A DNA stretch of 6,158 bases from an uncultured Oscillospiraceae bacterium. GTDB taxonomy: Bacteria > Bacillota > Clostridia > Oscillospirales > Oscillospiraceae. The DNA lies in NCBI GenBank assembly GCA_934569045.1, contig CAKTJX010000050.1:1-6158 (forward strand). Reading direction: 5' to 3'. Positions 5,921-6,158 of this stretch are shown here, piece after piece (positions within the stretch are counted from its first letter, which is position 1; each line of letters opens with the position of its first letter). The notes beneath the pieces were generated by a model. It was not told where the DNA came from. It searched no databases and was given only the letters and a program-made list of their open reading frames with translations. Both the position numbers and the translations under genes were made by a program.

Positions 5921-5967
5921 AAAAATTTTCATAAAGGATTGACAAATCCCTTTGGATTGTGTATAAT
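5921..5967 (+). promoter_or_regulatory. UP element plus perfect-consensus sigma-A promoter of the zinc-ribbon gene
   Basis: TTGACA (5939-5944), 17-nt spacer and TATAAT (5962-5967) are a full 12-of-12 match at ideal spacing. Immediately upstream, AAAAATTTT-CAT-AAA-GGA (5921-5938) closely follows the known UP-element pattern of an A/T block, three bases, AAA, then three bases. Transcription should start near 5974, giving a leader of about 96 nt. Confidence 0.88.
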
Positions 5968-5969
5968 CC
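5936..5969. repeat. Two GGATT/AATCC dyads spanning the promoter
   Basis: GGATT-GACA-AATCC (5936-5949) contains the -35 hexamer and GGATT-GTGTAT-AATCC (5954-5969) contains the -10 hexamer. The same five-base arms occur twice, 18 bp apart. This could be an operator for a dimeric repressor, or partly a by-product of the hexamers themselves, since they supply some of the arm bases. Confidence 0.55.
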
Positions 5970-5972
5970 AGC

Positions 5973-5994
5973 ATGCGGTAAAAAAGTGCCGCGT
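5973..5994 (+). other. 5'-end hairpin of the zinc-ribbon transcript
   Basis: AUGCGGUA (5973-5980) pairs with UGCCGCGU (5987-5994), an 8-bp stem with two U-G wobbles and an AAAAAG loop. It begins at the predicted transcription start, where a stem would protect the 5' end from RNase attack. The downstream AU-rich UAUUUUAUG is too mixed for a good terminator. Confidence 0.5.
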
Positions 5995-6069
5995 ATTTTA
6001 TGTACCCTGCGTTACAACCATTTCCTGGTAGATTTTCACGGGGCAAATAACCGAAGAGAGGTATTTCCA

Positions 6070-6158
6070 ATGTACGAAGACAAGACTTTAGTTTGCAAAG
6101 ATTGCGGCAAGGAGTTCGTGTTCACCGCCGGTGAGCAGGAGTTCTACGCAGAGCGCGG
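6070..6158 (+). CDS. Small zinc-ribbon protein (trcl-type), N-terminal part, cut by window edge
   Basis: The 29 visible codons read MYEDKTLVCKDCGKEFVFTA followed by GEQEFYAERG. The CxxC pair at residues 9 and 12, then the GKEFVFTAGEQEFYA block, is the signature of the short 'probable zinc-ribbon' family (Pfam zf-trcl type) common in Clostridia. In that family a second CxxC follows, after the edge here. These proteins usually run to several tens of residues and have no settled function; nucleic-acid or ribosome binding is only a guess. An AGAGG ribosome binding site (6057-6061) sits 8 nt before the ATG. The exceptionally strong promoter suggests abundant expression. Family call firm; role unknown. 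Confidence 0.85.
   Translation, partial: MYEDKTLVCKDCGKEFVFTAGEQEFYAER

Larger units (their letters stand above)
5849..6069. other. AT-rich gap between ruvB and the zinc-ribbon gene
   Basis: This 221-bp stretch holds no believable gene. Its first 70 bases are AT-rich with only weak dyads (CCAAA/TTTGG at 5867-5879, no T-run after it), so how ruv transcription ends is unclear. Bases 5921-5967 hold a very strong promoter, and 5973-6069 form the leader of the next gene. Confidence 0.7.

Noticed and set aside
5864..6070. A 68-codon minus-strand frame opposite the zinc-ribbon promoter
   Set aside because: It covers a full-consensus promoter on the plus strand and shows no known motif.

Overview
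This looks like a 6.2-kb piece of chromosome from a fairly GC-rich Gram-positive bacterium, most likely a Clostridia member resembling gut Oscillospiraceae/Ruminococcaceae. The reasons are strong AGGAGG-type ribosome binding sites, sigma-A promoters with Firmicutes-style TGTGn extended -10 elements, GC-rich genes separated by AT-rich gaps, and the gene families present (stand-alone CapA-like phosphoesterase, TypA, a trcl-type zinc-ribbon protein). The taxonomic call is inference. I see no phage, IS, CRISPR or toxin-antitoxin genes; this is mostly a core housekeeping region.

Layout. Minus strand, right to left: typA (1509-3338, ribosome-associated GTPase), a structured 120-bp gap, a capA-like membrane-anchored metallophosphoesterase (220-1389, TTG start), then a near-consensus promoter firing into rpmH (ribosomal protein L34), cut by the left edge at base 1. 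Plus strand, from a 209-bp divergent promoter region shared with typA: a 46-residue single-pass membrane protein (3548-3688), then ruvC, ruvA and ruvB (3688-5848), which together encode the Holliday-junction resolvasome. A 221-bp AT-rich gap then carries an almost perfect UP element plus TTGACA-N17-TATAAT promoter for a small zinc-ribbon protein (6070 onward), cut by the right edge.

How the parts work together. RuvA and RuvB form the branch-migration motor and RuvC the resolvase. Their start and stop codons nearly touch, and all three probably depend on the one promoter at 3498-3526, upstream of the small membrane protein. TypA (ribosome function under stress) and L34 (large ribosomal subunit) are translation-related; the CapA-like protein between them is an envelope enzyme with no capBC partner in view.

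The most interesting items are not the large genes. They are (i) the unlabelled 46-residue membrane protein whose stop codon overlaps the ruvC start; (ii) a 12-bp stem between typA and capA whose only non-Watson-Crick pair is a G-U wobble in the minus-strand RNA, overlapping a possible capA promoter; (iii) a 12-mer of the form CGGWWCCYGTGG present at both ends of capA; and (iv) the zinc-ribbon promoter, where the -35 and -10 hexamers each lie inside a GGATT/AATCC dyad. No clearly new multi-gene system is visible.
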